This document shows positions 42,201 to 53,543 of a stretch of DNA of 64,000 nucleotides, piece by piece; position 1 is the first letter of the stretch; the number at the start of each line of letters is the position of its first letter. A program made the position numbers and the translations under genes. Source of the DNA: Lactarius indigo (taxonomy: Eukaryota > Basidiomycota > Agaricomycetes > Russulales > Russulaceae); the NCBI GenBank assembly GCA_025766275.1, contig JAFKAC010000003.1, forward strand, positions 2,976,001-3,040,000. Direction: 5' to 3'. Under the pieces are notes generated by a model. The model worked only from the letters and a program-made list of their open reading frames with translations, did not search any database and was not told where the DNA came from.

Positions 42201-44568
42201 CACTTCTTGCGCGTGACGGGACTAAGTTCCGTGAGTACGACGTCAGCAAGGAGATCCAAGCTTTGCTTAATGATATCCAGAGGGCCGCTAAGTCCATGCG
42301 ATGATTCGAATGCATTTTCGATGGAAGCAGTCCAGGCAACTTGAACAGCAAGAGTAACGAGTTGAGCAGGGAACTTCTCTACCCAGGCGATGAATTGGTC
42401 TATAGGCAAAGTTGCTCCAGTGCCGTAGAACGTCTGCAGCTCATCGACAGAGTCACAAAGTAACTGTGCGAGAGACAAACGCATAGAATATTCGATCCTG
42501 GCTAGCCAATCGTTGATCTTGGGATAATCCTTGAGCAGTACGGGGTCTTTGAATGCGACCTCCTCGCCCTCGCGAGAGGCCATCCCTTGGATCTGTGTCA
42601 AATCGTCATCCAGCTTGACAGTTGCAATACCCGCGAACATCTTCTTGAGATGCTTCATGATCCGCACAATGTCCTTACTGTTTCCGATGATCTCCAGCAA
42701 ATCTTCGTCACCGACGAAATAAAAGCGAGGAAAGGACGCCCGCTCCCTCTCGAGGTACTCCCCAAGAGCCTTTTGGATCTTGTTTAATAAGTCTGCAAGC
42801 CGCTCGAGGCTCTTTTGGATGCCTTGGATGTTCATGACGTCCGTGACGAATGGCGACTTGTAGACCTTCTTCATCACTGTAAGGAACTCGGTGTTGATAT
42901 TTTGGAAACGCGCGCTCTCGACCGGGAGGAGGTGTTTAATGTCCGCACTACCAGAAAATATACCCTCCAAATATACCCATTGACGTTGAACATCGATCCA
43001 TATGTCTATTGAAACATAAATACAAGGTCAGAATTAAAAGTAACAAAAAACCAACCAAACAGGACATGTATCCGATTAAGCTTTTCTTCCCAGGAGCTCG
43101 CCTTTTATAATGAATCAATACTGCGTAGGTTAGTTGCACATGTGACCGTACCTCTTCCTCGAATACTACAGAAGTATCTCAGTACGCAAAGAAATCGCAG
43201 ACGAGGATAATACCTTTGTAGTAAGGAGACAACTTCATGGCTACCAAGGAGTTCAAATTCTCGCTGCATTTGTTGAATAGGTCGTCCCAGCCCCTAGGGA
43301 AACATATTAGTTGAACCCGAGGATGCAGCGGAATCAAGGAACGTACTTGATTAGACGACACTTGTTCTGATAGTTTACAAGATCGAGAGTGTAGTTGGTC
43401 CAAGTCTCCTTGACCTGCTTGATGTATTCCTCCAGGGCCATCTACACGCAGGGGGGTAAATCGGAGGGCCAAGAGAACAAACAAGTGGACTGACCTCTCC
43501 TTGTGCTTGGATGATGACGTCTTTAATCTTACTTTCGTTCTTCTTCAAGTCCAGATCGTAAACATTACCCAAGGTCATCCTACCGCGAATTCAGCACATT
43601 AGCCAACTGGAAAGGGATGGAACTCACAGCGTGAGACTTGGTTGGGATGACGTTTTGAGCAGCTTGAACAGCTGCTTTCCAATGTCGGTCCTTCAGAGCT
43701 TCGCTCTTCAGTTCTCCGATCAAAGTGTTCGACCTGAGCAAACCCCTCAACACGTCCTGCACGTATTCGAAAGCAGCATATTGCCGCATCCTCGTGGGCA
43801 TGTCCTTGGTACTGCCCAGCAGCCCATCGATTTGTTGCCTCAGCTTCCGCGGTTGAACAGTTGCCCAGGCCATATCCCGCAGCTCGCTTATCTGGTTCCA
43901 GATACCAGAGAGCGCCGTCCAGACGGCTTTGAGGTCGCGTAACTCTTCAAAGACAGGTTCGAGACGGGTATGACGGATGAGTTCGAGGTCCAAGGCTTCC
44001 TTGGCCCGACAGACGAGGTCGTATTCCTCCTGCACGCGGTTGAGCTTTCCCTCGAACACGTTGATAGTATTCATGGCGGTGTCGGCTCGCATGTTGCCTT
44101 GGACTGGGCGTGTCTGAACCCATTCCTCCAGGATATCATTGATCTTGTTTTCTACTATCTTGTCCTCCGCAACAATCTTGAGCTGCAAACCAGCTGAACT
44201 CGGCCCAATGTCAGCGGTGGAGACGTCAGGGCTACTGACACAGCGAAAACGCACCAAGCTGCTCTTGAATAGAATCGTTCTTCCTCTTCAAAATCTCGTT
44301 GTATGCGCTCCATTCGCCACGTAGCTGATCGCTATAGAGCCAGTCGTCTGGGAATTGGTATCGGAATCGTTCCAGTGTCTTCTCTCCCGAAGCACAGAGC
44401 TCAATCATGGGACCCCATGCTTTAGTTTTCTTCTTGAGGTCCTGTACGAAAGTGATAAAGGTGACCGCCGCTGCGGTGGACGAATTGCTTGGTGCCAGTG
44501 CCTACGATTAGCATCTGTCAGTCGACACGAAAATATGCGAAAATACGCGTGAAAATGCACACCTCCAT
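33285..44568 (-). CDS. Cytoplasmic dynein heavy chain, motor part (lacks N-terminal tail)
   Basis: About 3,500 residues in some 20 exons. Near the start is the distal tail block [17 protein letters not shown] and [19 protein letters not shown]; then the linker, AAA1 ([10 protein letters not shown], about 41880-41907), AAA2 (GPSGSGKT, about 40880-40905), AAA3 (GPPGSGKT, about 39710-39740), AAA4 (GVSGSGK split by an intron before TTLSRF, about 38700), the coiled-coil stalk and microtubule-binding domain (about 37200-37800), AAA5-6 and the C-terminal domain to stop 33285. It moves cargo and nuclei toward microtubule minus ends. A tiny first exon (44568-44563, ATG GAG) spliced over 44502-44562 gives [14 protein letters not shown] before VTFIT, in phase. 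About 1,100 residues of tail found in animal and yeast proteins are missing, and SmE starts 205 bp upstream. This fits the reported split of the heavy chain into two genes in Agaricomycetes. Confidence 0.93.
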
Positions 44569-44773
44569 CGTGGATTCGAGGCAAGGCGTTGACGCGTCTT
44601 TGAAGTGTCTCTGAACTGACCAAACACGGCTAACGCCCGGGAATTACAGCAGACCTTAACCTTAGTGATGTTTCCCAACTCAAACGGCCTTCCAATTCAA
44701 CTTCACACAACCAACCACGACACAACTCACATAACACTTACATTGACCACAAACCCATTGTATCTTATTCAAG
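44569..44773. promoter_or_regulatory. Divergent promoter region, dynein / SmE
   Basis: 205 bp between opposite start codons. C/A-rich toward SmE. No room for further dynein tail exons on the minus strand. Confidence 0.5.
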
Positions 44774-45387
44774 ATGTCGAATCGCCAGCAGCGTGTGATG
44801 GTTCAGCCCATCGTACGCCATAAATTTTGTTCTAGTACACGCACCGATATCTCACCATCGTGATAGAATGTTATCTTCAAAAATCTACAACAGGTACGTG
44901 GCCTGGCACCATCCTCATGCAGTGGATTTGTCCTGACCTTTGGCCCATCAGAGGTCCAAGGTCGTCATATGGCTTTACGACAACATAGAAATGCGGATAG
45001 AGGGCCGAATCACTGTGCGTGTATTACTCGAAGTTTCCAACGTTATGTTGAAGTTGTATCGCCACGCTCGAAGGGCCACTCTATCTTATTTTTTTCTTCC
45101 CTGTGTTTTCAAGCGCTCGCTTGCGCATTTCGAAGGCGCATTTCTCTCTTTTATTTGCTTGCCCGTTCTGTTGTAAAAATGCTGATATTCCGACCACCTA
45201 GGGCTTCGACGAGTTCATGAATGTGGTTTTGGACGAGGCAGCGGAGGTATACGTGAAAGAAGCAAAGCCTCGGCGTGAATTAGGTGTGTGATCTACTGAA
45301 GAGTCGTGAATACCAACGAATCCTTTGCTATCAGGGCGGATCCTGTTGAAAGGGGACAACATCACACTCATACAGCAAGTTGTATAG
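44774..45387 (+). CDS. SME1: Small nuclear ribonucleoprotein E (SmE)
   Basis: Five exons (44774-44812, 44867-44893, 44952-45014, 45202-45283, 45335-45387) give exactly 88 codons, 87 residues plus stop, close to the usual ~90. It is a subunit of the heptameric Sm ring on U1, U2, U4 and U5 snRNAs in the spliceosome. Sm1 motif: [31 protein letters not shown] (pieces across two exons); Sm2 motif: GRILLKGDNITLIQQV. The third intron is 187 nt, unusually long for this window. Divergent to dynein, convergent to PEX10. Confidence 0.96.
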
Positions 45388-45523
45388 CCTATCTTTGGAC
45401 TCTAGGTTTATCGCCGTGTAAAAATATATGTTGCTCCGCATGTCCCAGCACCACGTTGTGCGCGGCATCCATCGCTGCCTAATATAACTTGCCAACACAG
45501 ACAATTGAAGTGTTTTTACTAGT

Positions 45524-46769
45524 TTACAAATTGTGAATGGGTAATAGTCTTGTCAAGTTCAAGGACTGGCGGCAAAGTGGACATTCGGCCTACACGAGGC
45601 TTGTCTCAGGAACTCCACAAAAGCAAGGTAGTGACGCACCCTTTCTCTACCCCAACTGTAAATACAATTCCAGTCAAAGAGATGCCCGCATTCAGTGACG
45701 CAAGTTGCAGTTCGCTCCTCCAAACAAAGTGTACACATCCTTCCGGCTCTGACAGACGCGGGCACCGACTCAAAATCGAGGACTGTTGGCTGCTCTTCCA
45801 TGTCTGATGACATGATGTCAGCCTCTGGGTCGTAATTGAGCAGAGTTGAGACGGGGCGGTCATCGAGTTGCGGTCCATCGAGATTGTCGTACTCAGGACG
45901 TTTCTCGTCAGACATGGACGGCGCACTTCGCGATGGGCTAGAACGCAGGTGTGATAGAAGACGATGGCCTAATCGGACAAGAATGAGCACCCCAAGCAAT
46001 GAGTACGATGGCGGCCGAGAGTTCGGGTCAATCGGTGTTGCGGATGTCTGCAGGGTCCTCGCATCGGAGAATCAGCACCATCCCGGGCACACGGTAGAAA
46101 GTGCACGCACATGTGGTACGCCCAAGAGCCTCTGCACGAGGCGATAGTAGACCCCAGTGATGTAAAAGAGAGCGACGTTGATCTCGCTTGCGAGTTCTAT
46201 CACATTCACTGCTGCAGTTGCAATGTCTTTAGAACGTGGGTAGCGTGCGTATAGAGGCGGTCCGAGACGCGCCAGGAGGTAGGATGGAATCGTGGGAAGG
46301 AGGACGAGTGCTGCCCGGATGCGTGGTACTCGTGCCCACTTCAGGTGTACCCAGGTATTCGTATATTCTTCTCCTAGAGTTTGGATCGCTAAAAGTATTC
46401 GGGTTCAATGATCGTGAGGGGGATCGACTGTGAAGTGGACCTACCGCGTCCTGTTGTTAGTGCGTGATAAATGAGTCGGACACTAAGCTCGACCTCCTTA
46501 TCGAAGCGGGTCAGCCAACGCGTTCCTGTACGCGGTTAGCACAGATTATATATGAAGAATTCCAGGGAGAGGGGGTCCCACCGAACCATGAACGCAGAAT
46601 GTTCTCTGTCTGCTCTCTCAACGAGGACACGTGAATCAAGTCCCTCTGGTGCGCACGGACTGAACTCGATCTATTATATGAGAAACGACAACGGCATGTT
46701 TACGATCCTTGACGCACTTATCTGGGCCTGTTGTGCGAGTGGAACGGAAGGGATTCGTGCGGAGGGCAT
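45524..46769 (-). CDS. PEX10: Peroxisome biogenesis factor 10 (RING E3)
   Basis: Six exons (46769-46718, 46659-46582, 46525-46445, 46388-46111, 46047-45640, 45589-45524) give 321 codons in phase, 320 residues. The N terminus has the family block PLAQQAQI..HQRDL.HVSSLREQTE; the middle is the membrane-embedded Pex2/Pex10/Pex12 domain; the end is a C3HC4 RING: CTLCLEE...CGHLF.WNC...CPLCRQ. PEX10 is part of the ubiquitin-ligase channel that recycles PEX5 at the peroxisomal membrane. Oddity: the fifth zinc ligand, a Cys in the usual CGHLFCWNC, is Asp here (codon GAC). ATG 46769 starts MPSARIPSVPLAQQ; 117 bp separate it from the divergent MGR2 start. Confidence 0.93.
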
Positions 46770-46886
46770 GATGCCAATGCAGAACGGCGACGGAGTCCGA
46801 GTTGGCGCAACGCTCAGGACGCCCGGGTTAAGGTTTCTTTTCCAACGCAACTCAACGTTGTCCATTTCAATCGAAATCGAACGAAA
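46770..46886. promoter_or_regulatory. Very short divergent promoter, PEX10 / MGR2
   Basis: 117 bp between opposite ATGs must serve both genes. Confidence 0.5.
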
Positions 46887-47502
46887 ATGCCACCTCCCGT
46901 GAGACATGGACATGGCGATGAACCATCCATTTGGCAGAAAAGTGTGTGCACTCCTTCTACCTATTCCCCTTTTCTGACGTGTATGAATTAGTGAAGTATG
47001 TCTAGTCTCGTTTTTCGCTTGACGTTTGTTCCCCGTGTAATGTTTTGGATAGAATGGGCGCCCTTATGGGAGGTGGGGTCGGGCTCACCATAGGCTTCAT
47101 TTTTGGTAGTTACAGCATTCTGCGGTACGCATCCTATCTCCCACCCCCCTCATCTCCGCCGTGGTACTCACGCATCTCTATCAAGGGGTGGTGCAGGCCC
47201 TCGCGGCTTCCTCGCTACTCTCTCGCAGTACATGCTTAGCAGTGCGGCAACATTCTCGTTCTTCCTCGCTATCGGATCCGTGCGTTTTATCACCTTCTTC
47301 TGTCATCCACATTCCACTTCACCATTCGCTTACCGAGTGACACGCTACCTAGGTTATTCGCAACGATTCCCTTCTGCCCCCTCATATTGAAGCCGCGCGA
47401 CTTCAGATGCTTCCTCCTATAGTGCGTGCTCGTGCTGAGGGTGCCACGTTGATCCATGCACGTTGGGCAGAAGAGCGTCAAAAAATCCGTGTACAGGCGT
47501 GA
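46887..47502 (+). CDS. MGR2: MGR2/ROMO1 family mitochondrial inner-membrane protein, with a 4-nt micro-exon
   Basis: Exons 46887-46941, 46992-46995, 47053-47124, 47186-47279 and 47353-47502 give 125 codons in phase. Residues 19-80 carry the family core MGALMGGGVGLTIGFIFGS and GPRGFLATLSQYMLSSAATF, two Gly-rich membrane helices. In yeast Mgr2 is a TIM23 translocase subunit controlling lateral release. Without the 4-nt exon (TGAA at 46992) exon 1 and the core cannot be joined in frame; with it they give WQK-MK-MGAL. The last exon adds about 50 residues (VIRNDSLLPPHIEAARLQ...) past the usual end of small Mgr2 proteins; the frame is open and codon use looks coding. Confidence 0.88.
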
Positions 47503-47973
47503 CCGTAGCCTCACATTGTTTGGTATCAGTCGTTTGTGCATAAGACCTATGACTGTCCTCCATCTATTCACATAATCGACATAATCATAATCATAAGTGT
47601 GCGTTACGTCTCGATCGATGGGGTGGTGTATATAAGTGGGTCATATGTCTGCTCGTTAACGGTCGGATCCAGCACCCCCGCGGGGTCCAAAGCATAATCG
47701 GCGTGTCATAGAGTATATGCCTAGATTTTGAGTAAAATAAGTGACCATATTGTATCAATGCGGCGCAAGCTCTTCCTGGCTCTCAGCAGCCGCGGCACCG
47801 CCTGGAGGCGTGTCTACGGGGAGCCCTGTCACCCAAATGAACGCGGAGAACCCCCACTCAAGGGGCTGGATTTTTCTTAAGTACGAGCGCTGTGGTAAAA
47901 CACCGTCAACCTTCACGTCCTCACATTCCGTGTGGCAACTGCGCACCTCTAGCGCCCACCCAAGGACGCGCCA
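47503..47973. other. Intergenic between convergent genes, no gene seen
   Basis: 3' flanks of MGR2 (+) and the unknown minus gene. A 15-bp AT-rich CATAATCGACATAATC repeat lies near 47575. Confidence 0.35.
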
Positions 47974-49209
47974 CTACGACACCTTCAGGTACCTGCCCAC
48001 CAATGAACGCAGTTTGTTGCCCTTTTTCGGTGGGCCCGTGGATATCTCCTTCAATAACTCTGTATGACTTCGGTTGGCCTCCTTCATCTCTCGGAGAGAC
48101 GATGCCCGCGCCAATGGCATTGGACCTGAGATGACGGGACGCTCCTTGGAACTCTTTGTATTCTTGGACGTCGCTCCCATGAAGCGCTTGAGGAGCGAGT
48201 CGCTTTGCGTGCGTTCGCCCGGGGGCGGAAGCGTGATAACGGAGTCCCCGTCCGAGTCCTTCTGGGAGCGCCATGCGATGCGCGGGTGATGGCCTTCAAA
48301 CCCGTCAAACTCCTCCTCTGGATGGCTGTACTCCCAGACACCTGGTTGCGCGGCGAACTTGACACAGCCAAGCGAACGCGACGACTTGATCGTATGCGGA
48401 TTCGCGTGTGTATCTACGCGCAAGATGCTGCGCGGCACTGATGCAGCGGATGGCGGGCGTTGTTTGCCACGGAAGGGAGAAACAGCACGCGGTGCTGTTT
48501 GCCCGAATATCGGCTGCTCAGCTTCCGTCTTGGGCCACCGCGCTTGTAATAAAGAGGTAAGGAAGGATTGGGTTCGAGAATCATTGGGCGACGGCGGCGG
48601 GGAGTTGCGTGCGGCGGGTTGGCGCTTGTGACGATGGAGCCAAAGTCGGGATCTTCCTGAAGTTGGCGTGGGATGCGATAATAGATTGACAGAAGAAGAG
48701 GAAGGTGTCACAAGCATCTGTTCGTCGGGCTGATGACTTGAGGACGGAGATGGCGGGATGGAGCACTCCGAGTATTCGGAGATTGGCTGGAAGAGATGTC
48801 CATAAAATGCCCGTCTCCCAAAGCCGAGTGACTCACAAGCATGTAGTCGAGATGCATCATAACATGTTCGTCGTCGGGGTAAATAGGCATTGGGGCCTCC
48901 TGCACTATTGTGAGCTCGGTGAAGAGTGGGTCTCGGTGAATCTGCTCTTACAGCACCGTCAACTAGTGTCGAACTGGTTGAAGTTTCACTGGAGACCTTG
49001 ATGTGGGATTAAGATGCCGGTAGGGAACCGGTGAATATGACGATGCTCACCGAATCGGCACGGCTCGGCGCTCTATGATGTCTTTGTAGGGCTCCTAGGT
49101 TGACTTCTATCACAGGAAGTCGACGAGCAGAGGCTGGTGCCGTAGTCTGCACTTGTGCTAGGTGGTTAGAGTGGAAGGTAGGTGTCGCATAGGGACGGAT
49201 GAAGGGCAT
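47974..49209 (-). CDS. Uncharacterised protein, 358 residues
   Basis: Exons 49209-49051, 48941-48837 and 48786-47974 give 359 codons in phase. No domain recognised. Exon 2 encodes a compact-looking block (DPLFTELTIVQEAPMPIYPD, HVMMHLDYML) that may be the conserved core. The C-terminal two thirds is Ser/Pro/Arg-rich with SPFRGKQRPPSAASVPRSIL and a WEYSHPEEEFDGFEG patch, then a basic end. Likely disordered and possibly phosphorylated. It could be basidiomycete-specific. Confidence 0.65.
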
Positions 49210-49723
49210 TGTATCGAAGGCGGAAGGACTAAGGGTCAATGGAGAAGGGGGAAAACCGAAGGACGAAGCAATCCAACAAAAAGAGCTTGATATCGCCCTA
49301 TAATCTTGCACGCGCAGACCACACCCCGGAAAATTAGTCCTTCTAGACGCCGTGCCTGTGGGACCCCTGACCATGCTCAACCCCAAAAGGGCGTATCACG
49401 TTGAACCGGAGGAAGAAAAGGACATGTGTTCAAGGCGTGTGCAGACACATGGAAAAGAATGGGCATCTTATCATTGAACCGAACTTCCTTTTATGGAATA
49501 TAGACGCTAACAAGCGGTGAAGATGAGCGAGTTATTCGCAGTGTCGTATGACATGCTGTGATTGCGTCAAATCTGTCACGGGGACACATCTTACGGCGAA
49601 TTACGAATGTGGATGACCCCACATCGCACTCAACGGAGGAAAGCCACGGGTGGAAAGCATTATGATATAACATTGACTAGCATGAATATCTGTGGCTGTG
49701 GGGAAAGAAAGTCAGGAGCAGGT
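49210..49723. other. Intergenic, no gene seen
   Basis: 5' flank of the preceding minus-strand gene and 3' flank of mL43. No supportable ORF. Confidence 0.3.
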
Positions 49724-49755
49724 AAAAAAAAAAAAAAAAAAGGGGGGGGGGGGGG
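49724..49755. repeat. A18-G14 homopolymer block
   Basis: Eighteen A directly followed by fourteen G, 60 bp past the mL43 stop on the other strand. Length is likely to be unstable or misassembled. Confidence 0.9.
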
Positions 49756-49815
49756 CTGTCGGACCGACGGCACACGCACCTGTATGTATGATACCCTGCG
49801 AGAAGACGGACCCGG

Positions 49816-50325
49816 TCAAATTTGAAACGGTGTGTCATGAAGACCGCTCCAAATGCCTCTGGCGGACTGCGTTGTGCTCTCTACAATGCGACGCTTTAAC
49901 GACTTGATTTTGGCGCCGGATGAATCAAGTAAGAGTTGCACTTTGTTTTCGATGCCAGTGACCTCGAAACCGTTCAGAGGAATGACCTTCTCGTTGTCAT
50001 TGACTGGGTGGAGATAGGATGATCAGCCGGGAGGGAAGAAGATGGGATGTAAAGACGTACGGTAGAGGCCCCGTACGATAGGCTGACGATTGGGGCGTTG
50101 TCTAACGACTACCTCGACATGTGGGTTGGCACGAGCTATGTTTTGAAGGTTATTCTTGAGGTAGGTGCGGGTATTGGCGGAAGAAGACCAGTTTTGTGAA
50201 TACTCAAAGACCAGTTTGCGAATTTGTGGGACGAAAGCAGTGTGACCGTTTGACTGTTTGGAGCAGAGCTGGGCTCTGAATATGGGCTTTGCCAAGGGAG
50301 CTATTAGCCTAGACGAGGAGGACAT
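49816..50325 (-). CDS. MRPL51: Mitochondrial ribosomal protein mL43
   Basis: Exons 50325-50061 and 50003-49816 give 151 codons, 150 residues. It has the L51/S25/CI-B8 thioredoxin-like fold signature: KLVFEYSQNWSSSANTRTYL, ARANPHVEVVVRQRPNRQPI, RGLY and NDNEKVIPLNGFE, followed by KVQLLLDSSGAK and a basic tail typical of fungal mL43. It is a large-subunit protein of the mitochondrial ribosome. The N terminus (SSSSRLIAPLAKPIFR) is basic and Ser-rich, compatible with import. 167 bp separate it from the divergent gene starting at 50493. Confidence 0.94.
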
Positions 50326-50492
50326 CGTTGTCGTTGTCGTTGAAGGTATTCACGTGAATCGTGGGAATAAAAAATGGCTTAGCTGAGCGGGTCGTGCCCA
50401 ACTGCCCAACTGCCCAACCAAGCCGCCCAACGCTACCCAAGTCGAGTCGCGTCACCGAGTCCGAGTCGCGCATACAGACGCGTACCCGTCCA

Positions 50493-52915
50493 ATGGCCCG
50501 CACAACACGTTCACAACAAAAACACTCGGACGATACTTCAACTAACCCCACCACATCTCATTCATCTCCTTCTAAACCAAAATCGCCTACAAAGAAACGC
50601 AAACGCACCTCATTAGCGCCGCCAGAGGAACAGCCGGCTGCCAAACTACCTCGAAATGACGAAGCCGCGGATAGGGACGTTGTCGATGATCAGACACAAC
50701 CAGATTTTGTGGATCAGGCTCAAGTAGAATTCAAGGGTGCTGGTGATCTCCCACTTGACTCTCAAGTCGCGCAACAAATTCTTGATATTCTTGAGCTGTC
50801 TGTCCCTCATTCTTTTCACTTTAATCGTGAACTTGGTTCTCACCACCGGGTCGAGCAGGGTCGACACTCAAGGTCTTCTCGATCGCGTCTTTCCCCTTCC
50901 TGCCAACTCCTCTGGTCCTTCCGCTCTGCCTAGCTCACAATCGTCTTCGCAGCAACAGAGTTACTCTTTCCGTACTCTCCTGAAAGAGTCATCGCGACAT
51001 CCGCTCCGCGTGCTTCGAGTGTGTTCCCTTCAGCTCGCTCTTCCTCCTAAATTATAGTGACTTTCTCCACCGCAGTCTGCAGTCCAACCCTTGTTCCCCG
51101 TCTTTGCTCACCCACGTTCCAGACCTTCTGCACCGGCGGCGCAACAACTCAAATTCTGCAATCTCGCTCTTTCTCTCCTCGATCAGTCTTCTTTCCCCGT
51201 TCCACAGTCCGTTCTCGACCTCGAGACACTCATACCCGCTAAGCCTGAAACAAGTTCCGTCATCTCTGCGCCACCTGTTGCATCACCTGTTGCATCAGGG
51301 CCCATTGATTCCCTGCTCCCCACTCCCGATCTAAAGCGGAAACGTAAATATGCTCTCATGCAAACGCTACCTTCAGGAGAGTGGTGGACATCTCTGAACT
51401 CCGACACTACTTCCCTCTCAGGAGATGGCTCAGAATTCAAGGATTTGCCCACTGCCCATGCAGAGCTCGTCTCTGTTCTACCCTCGGCGTCTACACCGGA
51501 GTCTTCGGAATCTCCTGCCCCGACATTAGGGACCCTTTCAAGAAAGTTACATGCCAAAAAACACACTCTACCCGGCCCACGACACCTTAGCACGGGCTCA
51601 TTTCTGGACTACGGTCCGAACGCCAGCTTTGCTCCATGTTTTGAGCAGGATGCGGTTGAAGTCGGTCGGTTTACTCTGGGAGAAGTCATGTGGTCACATC
51701 ATTTGAAAAAGAGGAGAACTGGCTTGGCGTCCAAAGCACGTACGTGGAGGCGACTGTCGGCTTCAGCATCTGCTATGCACACTCCGGACGGCACTCCGGA
51801 CGAAGATAGAACTAATGGGCAATGTGACGGTGGCACTGATCAGAGCGGGGCGAAAGAGCCTGTATTGGACTCACTACTTGCACCAGAGCAGGTTGCTTCT
51901 CTTAGAGAGTTCATGGAAACCCTGGATCTGGAAGTAGCTATCGAAGAACTGTTGGACCGGAACAGGAAAGCGCTAGGGAGACTCGAGGTGTTGCAATCGC
52001 AGCGGTTGGGCGGGGAGAACGGAGGCACCAGCCAAGTGGAGGTCGGTTCGGAAGAGTGGGATGTCGGTGAGTGACCTGATTTACTCCTGCTTCTACTGCA
52101 CCTTACGACGATGTCCTGTAGCGCAAGGCATTGCTGATTCGCTGGTTCTTCTTGCTTCTCTTCGTCCTCGTTCAACAAAAGACTCGTCTCCCTTGGTCCC
52201 TGCACCCGATATCCTTCGTAAACTCTATCGTAGCCTTCCCAGTGAGCCATCAGAAGGTTGGTTCGGCACGCTCCCACCTACCAACCCCACTGCGCTTCGA
52301 GACGACACGACATTGCAAGGTAAGGCAGGGGGCAGCATTCTTGCTAGCGTCGCTAGGGCAAATACAGTTCCTTCGGTGGCTACACCTTCCAGTGCAGCGA
52401 CGAATGCCACCAACAAGCCTGCCGCCCAACCCAACTACACGAATTACACCTACCCCAACTTTGCTGGCAACCAGTATCGAGGTGCCTACGCCTATACCCC
52501 CAGCTCAAATCCGTACTATCCCAATGCGTTCGCCCAGCCTCCTGGCCAACCTACGCAGACACCAGCGCAACCCCCGCAATCAAATCAGGCGTATGTCGGC
52601 CAGCAACAGCAGTACAATAGCTACGGCTCGTGGTACAACTACCAGCAACACCAGACTCCGGGGCAGCAACCGGCTACCCCGACGTCATTAGCCGCTTCTT
52701 ATGCGTCATTCTTCAATTCGCAACAGTCGCAACAACAGCAGAGTGCGCCACGGGCGGTGGCTAACACGGTTACTGCAGGAAAAACTGCGGGGAACTGGCC
52801 GGCCACTCCGACGCTCCCCCCACATCTTCGTCCTGGAGCAACAGCACAGCCCCCAGGAACACCAACACCGGCAGGACAGGCAAACTATTACTACCCGGCC
52901 GCTGGAGCGCGATAA
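50493..52915 (+). CDS. Uncharacterised Ser/Pro/Gln-rich protein, 749 residues
   Basis: Exons 50493-50797, 50859-51018, 51076-52066 and 52122-52915 give 750 codons with all phases correct. N terminus is basic with a bipartite-like KPKSPTKKRKR, suggesting nuclear localisation. A helical segment near residues 150-200 (TLLKESSRHPLRVLR, QQLKFCNLALSLLDQ) may be the folded core. A second core includes EVGRFTLGEVMWSHHLKKRRTG (shortened: EVGRFTLGEVMW). The last 200 residues are Asn/Tyr/Gln/Pro-rich (YNYQQHQ, QQSQQQQ), prion-like in composition. Function unknown; a transcription- or RNA-related role is only a guess from composition. Confidence 0.75.
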
Positions 52916-53543
52916 TGCGATTGTTCATATTTTCTTCTTTTCGTTCTTTCCTCTCCATTTGCGTTAGACAGTACCGTATAGCATTCGCCCTTACTACATT
53001 GGTTTCCGTGGCCCGTAGTAGGCATTCGTGACTAGTTGGTCGTAGTGGCCGCACTGTAATTGAGCGTTATGTCTCATTTCTCTTGACAACCACAACGAGT
53101 AAATTACGGAACGGTAGTCCATAGTATCATAAATAAACAAATTCGAGAAAGAAAAGGAGGGATGTCCGGTGCCGTCTACGACTTCCCAACCACGGACAGC
53201 CAAAACTGTTTGGAAGATGGCAAGCTGACTTGCAGCACCGACGATACATCTCACACGCCAAACCACCCCTTCACTGCCTGGAGCGAGCACGCCGCCCTTC
53301 GGAAGGGGAAAGCACCTGGCCATAGATCCTGACCCCAGAACGGAGCCAAGCAGAACCGGGAGCAGGTGGACAAGTGTGCGTGTTCGAATTGAGATTTGCT
53401 GAGATTTTTGTCCTTTAAATAACCCGGCACCCGCCGAGTCACTGGACCGCGAATGTCCATCCCATTCCTATATAAACTTGATAAAGATTATCCGACCCTT
53501 CATAGACTTCGTCGCTTCGTAGTAGGCCTCGTTGTTAGTGAAC
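52916..53543. other. Intergenic, no gene seen
   Basis: 3' flank of the Q-rich gene and promoter of the glycosylase gene. Short ORFs only. Confidence 0.35.

Noticed and set aside
44405..44623. [17 protein letters not shown] frame as dynein N-terminal coding
   Set aside because: Its phase does not join to the VTFITF exon, whereas ATG 44568 does. It begins after a stop and has no ATG.
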